64,000 nucleotides of DNA. Origin: Raffaelea ambrosiae. Taxonomy: Eukaryota; Ascomycota; Sordariomycetes; Ophiostomatales; Ophiostomataceae. The translations under genes and the position numbers were made by a program. Below are positions 62,799 to 64,000 of the stretch, in pieces; positions within the stretch are counted from its first letter, which is position 1, and every line of letters starts with the position of its first letter. Below the pieces are notes generated by a model that did no database searches, had not been told where the DNA came from, and saw only the letters and a list, made by a program, of their open reading frames with translations. Location: contig PCDI01000001.1 of NCBI GenBank assembly GCA_002778195.1, forward strand, positions 5,277,429 through 5,341,428, read 5' to 3'.

Positions 62799-64000
62799 AT
62801 GCAGTTGTCTACCTACCTGGCCCTCGGGTCACTGGCCGTCGGCTCTGTCACGGCCAGTCCCTTCCAGCGGATGCCGCGTTGGTACGGCGAGACAACCACA
62901 CCTTCATATGGCAACGCCACGACGACCTCGTCGTCGTCATCGAGCTCCAGCTTGACCAGCTCCAGCTCGAGCAGCACGCCGGCCTACTCAGTGCCGGGCA
63001 CATCCTCTTCCTCTTCCATCCCCGGCTACTCGGTGCCCCTGAGCACGGCGCCGACCACATCTTCTACTACCCCTGCATACTCTACCCCCTCGTCGAGCTC
63101 GTCGTCTTCCTCGACCTACTCGCCTCCGCTGGGGTACTCGACTCCGGCCACCAGCAGCAGCACCAGCAGCGTGCCGCTGAGCACTGGCCCGAGCACGGAC
63201 TCCACGAGCACTCCGGTCTCGACTCCGAAGTATCCCACTACTTCGTCGAGTGTGCCGCTGAGCACGGGCGTCACGTCGACTCCTGGCTACTCTGTGCCGA
63301 GCAGCAGCAGCAGTGTGCCTCTGAGCACGGGAGTGTCTTCTTCGACGCCCCTCACCAGCTCTTCCGTGTCTATGACGACGACCTGCTCCACGAGCACGTT
63401 CTCGTCGAGCGGCACCACCTACACGTACACCGTCACTTACACTGTGCCCTGCTCCACGTCGACGTACTCGTCGAGCGGTACCATCTACACCACGACCGTT
63501 CCGTCGTCGCCAACGTCGACTCCGTCGTACAGCATTCCCCAGTACCCCACGACCAGTAGCAGCAGCCCGACGGTGCCTTTGAGCACCTACAGCACTCCGG
63601 CTTCGTCGTCGTCCTCGTCTGTGCCCAGTTCTCCGGCTTCCACGCCCAAGTACCCGACGACTTCGCCGACTGTGCCGCTCAGCACTTACTCCACTCCCGA
63701 GTCTTCGTCGACCCCGAGCTCTCCGGCTTCCACTCCCAAGTATCCCACTACTTCGCCGAGCATCCCGCTGAGCACGTACTCGACTCCTGAGTCTTCGTCG
63801 ACCCCCAGCTCGCCGGTCTCCACGCCGAAGTACCCGACGACTTCGCCGACTGTCCCGCTGAGCACCTACAGCACTCCCGAGTCTTCGTCGACCCCGAGCT
63901 CCCCAGTGTCGACTCCCAAGTACCCCACGACCAGCCCGACGGTTCCGTTGAGCACGTACTCCACTCCTGAGTCATCGTCGACCCCCAGCTCGCCGGTCTC
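62799..64000 (+). CDS. Secreted Ser/Thr/Pro-rich repeat protein (wall protein or adhesin-like), 3' end missing
   Basis: An open frame starts at 62799 and stays open to the right edge (400 codons visible), so the C-terminus, including any GPI signal, is unseen. Residues 1-20 (MQLSTYLALGSLAVGSVTAS) are a signal peptide. The mature part is almost entirely Ser, Thr, Pro, Tyr and Val, with Ser-runs and recurring VPLSTG and YSVP motifs, so it should be heavily O-mannosylated. A middle segment has two related blocks around Cys (CSTSTFSSSGTTYTYTVTYT and CSTSTYSSSGTIYTTTV), a pattern seen in fungal wall proteins. From about 63630 on, near-identical 30-residue repeats appear. A wall or adhesive role is likely from composition; no specific family is assigned. 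The upstream region is unusually long. Confidence 0.8.
   Translation, partial: MQLSTYLALGSLAVGSVTASPFQRMPRWYGETTTPSYGNATTTSSSSSSSSLTSSSSSSTPAYSVPGTSSSSSIPGYSVPLSTAPTTSSTTPAYSTPSSSSSSSSTYSPPLGYSTPATSSSTSSVPLSTGPSTDSTSTPVSTPKYPTTSSSVPLSTGVTSTPGYSVPSSSSSVPLSTGVSSSTPLTSSSVSMTTTCSTSTFSSSGTTYTYTVTYTVPCSTSTYSSSGTIYTTTVPSSPTSTPSYSIPQYPTTSSSSPTVPLSTYSTPASSSSSSVPSSPASTPKYPTTSPTVPLSTYSTPESSSTPSSPASTPKYPTTSPSIPLSTYSTPESSSTPSSPVSTPKYPTTSPTVPLSTYSTPESSSTPSSPVSTPKYPTTSPTVPLSTYSTPESSSTPSSPV
63630..64000 (+). repeat. 90-bp tandem repeats in the wall-protein gene
   Basis: Four visible units begin near 63640, 63733, 63823 and 63913, spaced about 90 bp. They encode STPKYPTTSPTVPLSTYSTP followed by ESSSTPSSPV or ESSSTPSSPA. 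The third base varies between units while the protein is nearly constant, which suggests selection on the protein. The array continues past the window edge. Confidence 0.9.

Noticed and set aside
62879..63559. His/Leu-rich 226-codon frame inside the wall-protein gene
   Set aside because: It is an alternative frame of the Ser/Thr repeats. The frame from 62799 has a signal peptide and stays open to the window edge.

Overview
The window is nuclear DNA of a filamentous ascomycete, most likely a Sordariomycete. The evidence is short GT-AG introns (about 50-105 bp) with CTAAC/CTGAC-type branch sites, Zn2Cys6 regulators, a secreted manganese-type lipoxygenase, SWR1, and a fungal NDUFB8-type complex I subunit. 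I do not assign a genus. Gene models were built by hand from splice signals and reading frames. Where I give exon coordinates, the summed length is a multiple of three.

Left part (1-22.3 kb): the start of a secreted DUF1996 protein leaves the left edge. It is followed by a transporter-rich block: a Zn2Cys6 regulator; a DHA1-type MFS transporter divergent from it; an amino-acid permease; an allantoate-permease-type MFS transporter; a fused 5-oxoprolinase/hydantoinase; a sugar-porter-type MFS transporter; and an amidase with an extra C-terminal domain. Four transporters, two ring- or amide-hydrolysing enzymes and a regulator side by side suggest a cluster for uptake and hydrolysis of cyclic amides, imides or related nitrogen compounds. 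That function is inference.

Middle (22.8-36 kb): the most striking gene is a single-exon 1241-residue fusion of an Mre11/SbcD-type nuclease to a Rad50/SbcC-type ATPase. After a 1.7-kb gap come a secreted Mn-lipoxygenase, 3.6 kb with no convincing gene, a peroxisomal D-amino-acid oxidase (C-terminal SKL) and a small uncharacterised membrane protein.

Right-middle (36.8-49.7 kb): a second Zn2Cys6 regulator; a tandem pair of an uncharacterised 389-residue protein and an atypical protein kinase (HND in place of HRD); a secreted alginate-lyase-like enzyme; an Old Yellow Enzyme; a 17-bp perfect-core inverted repeat; a GFA/CENP-V-domain gene broken by two in-frame stops; and the complex I subunit.

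Right part (50.3-64 kb): SWR1 (1822 residues, one exon), then about 7 kb with no supported gene, then a secreted Ser/Thr-rich repeat protein with 90-bp units that runs off the right edge.
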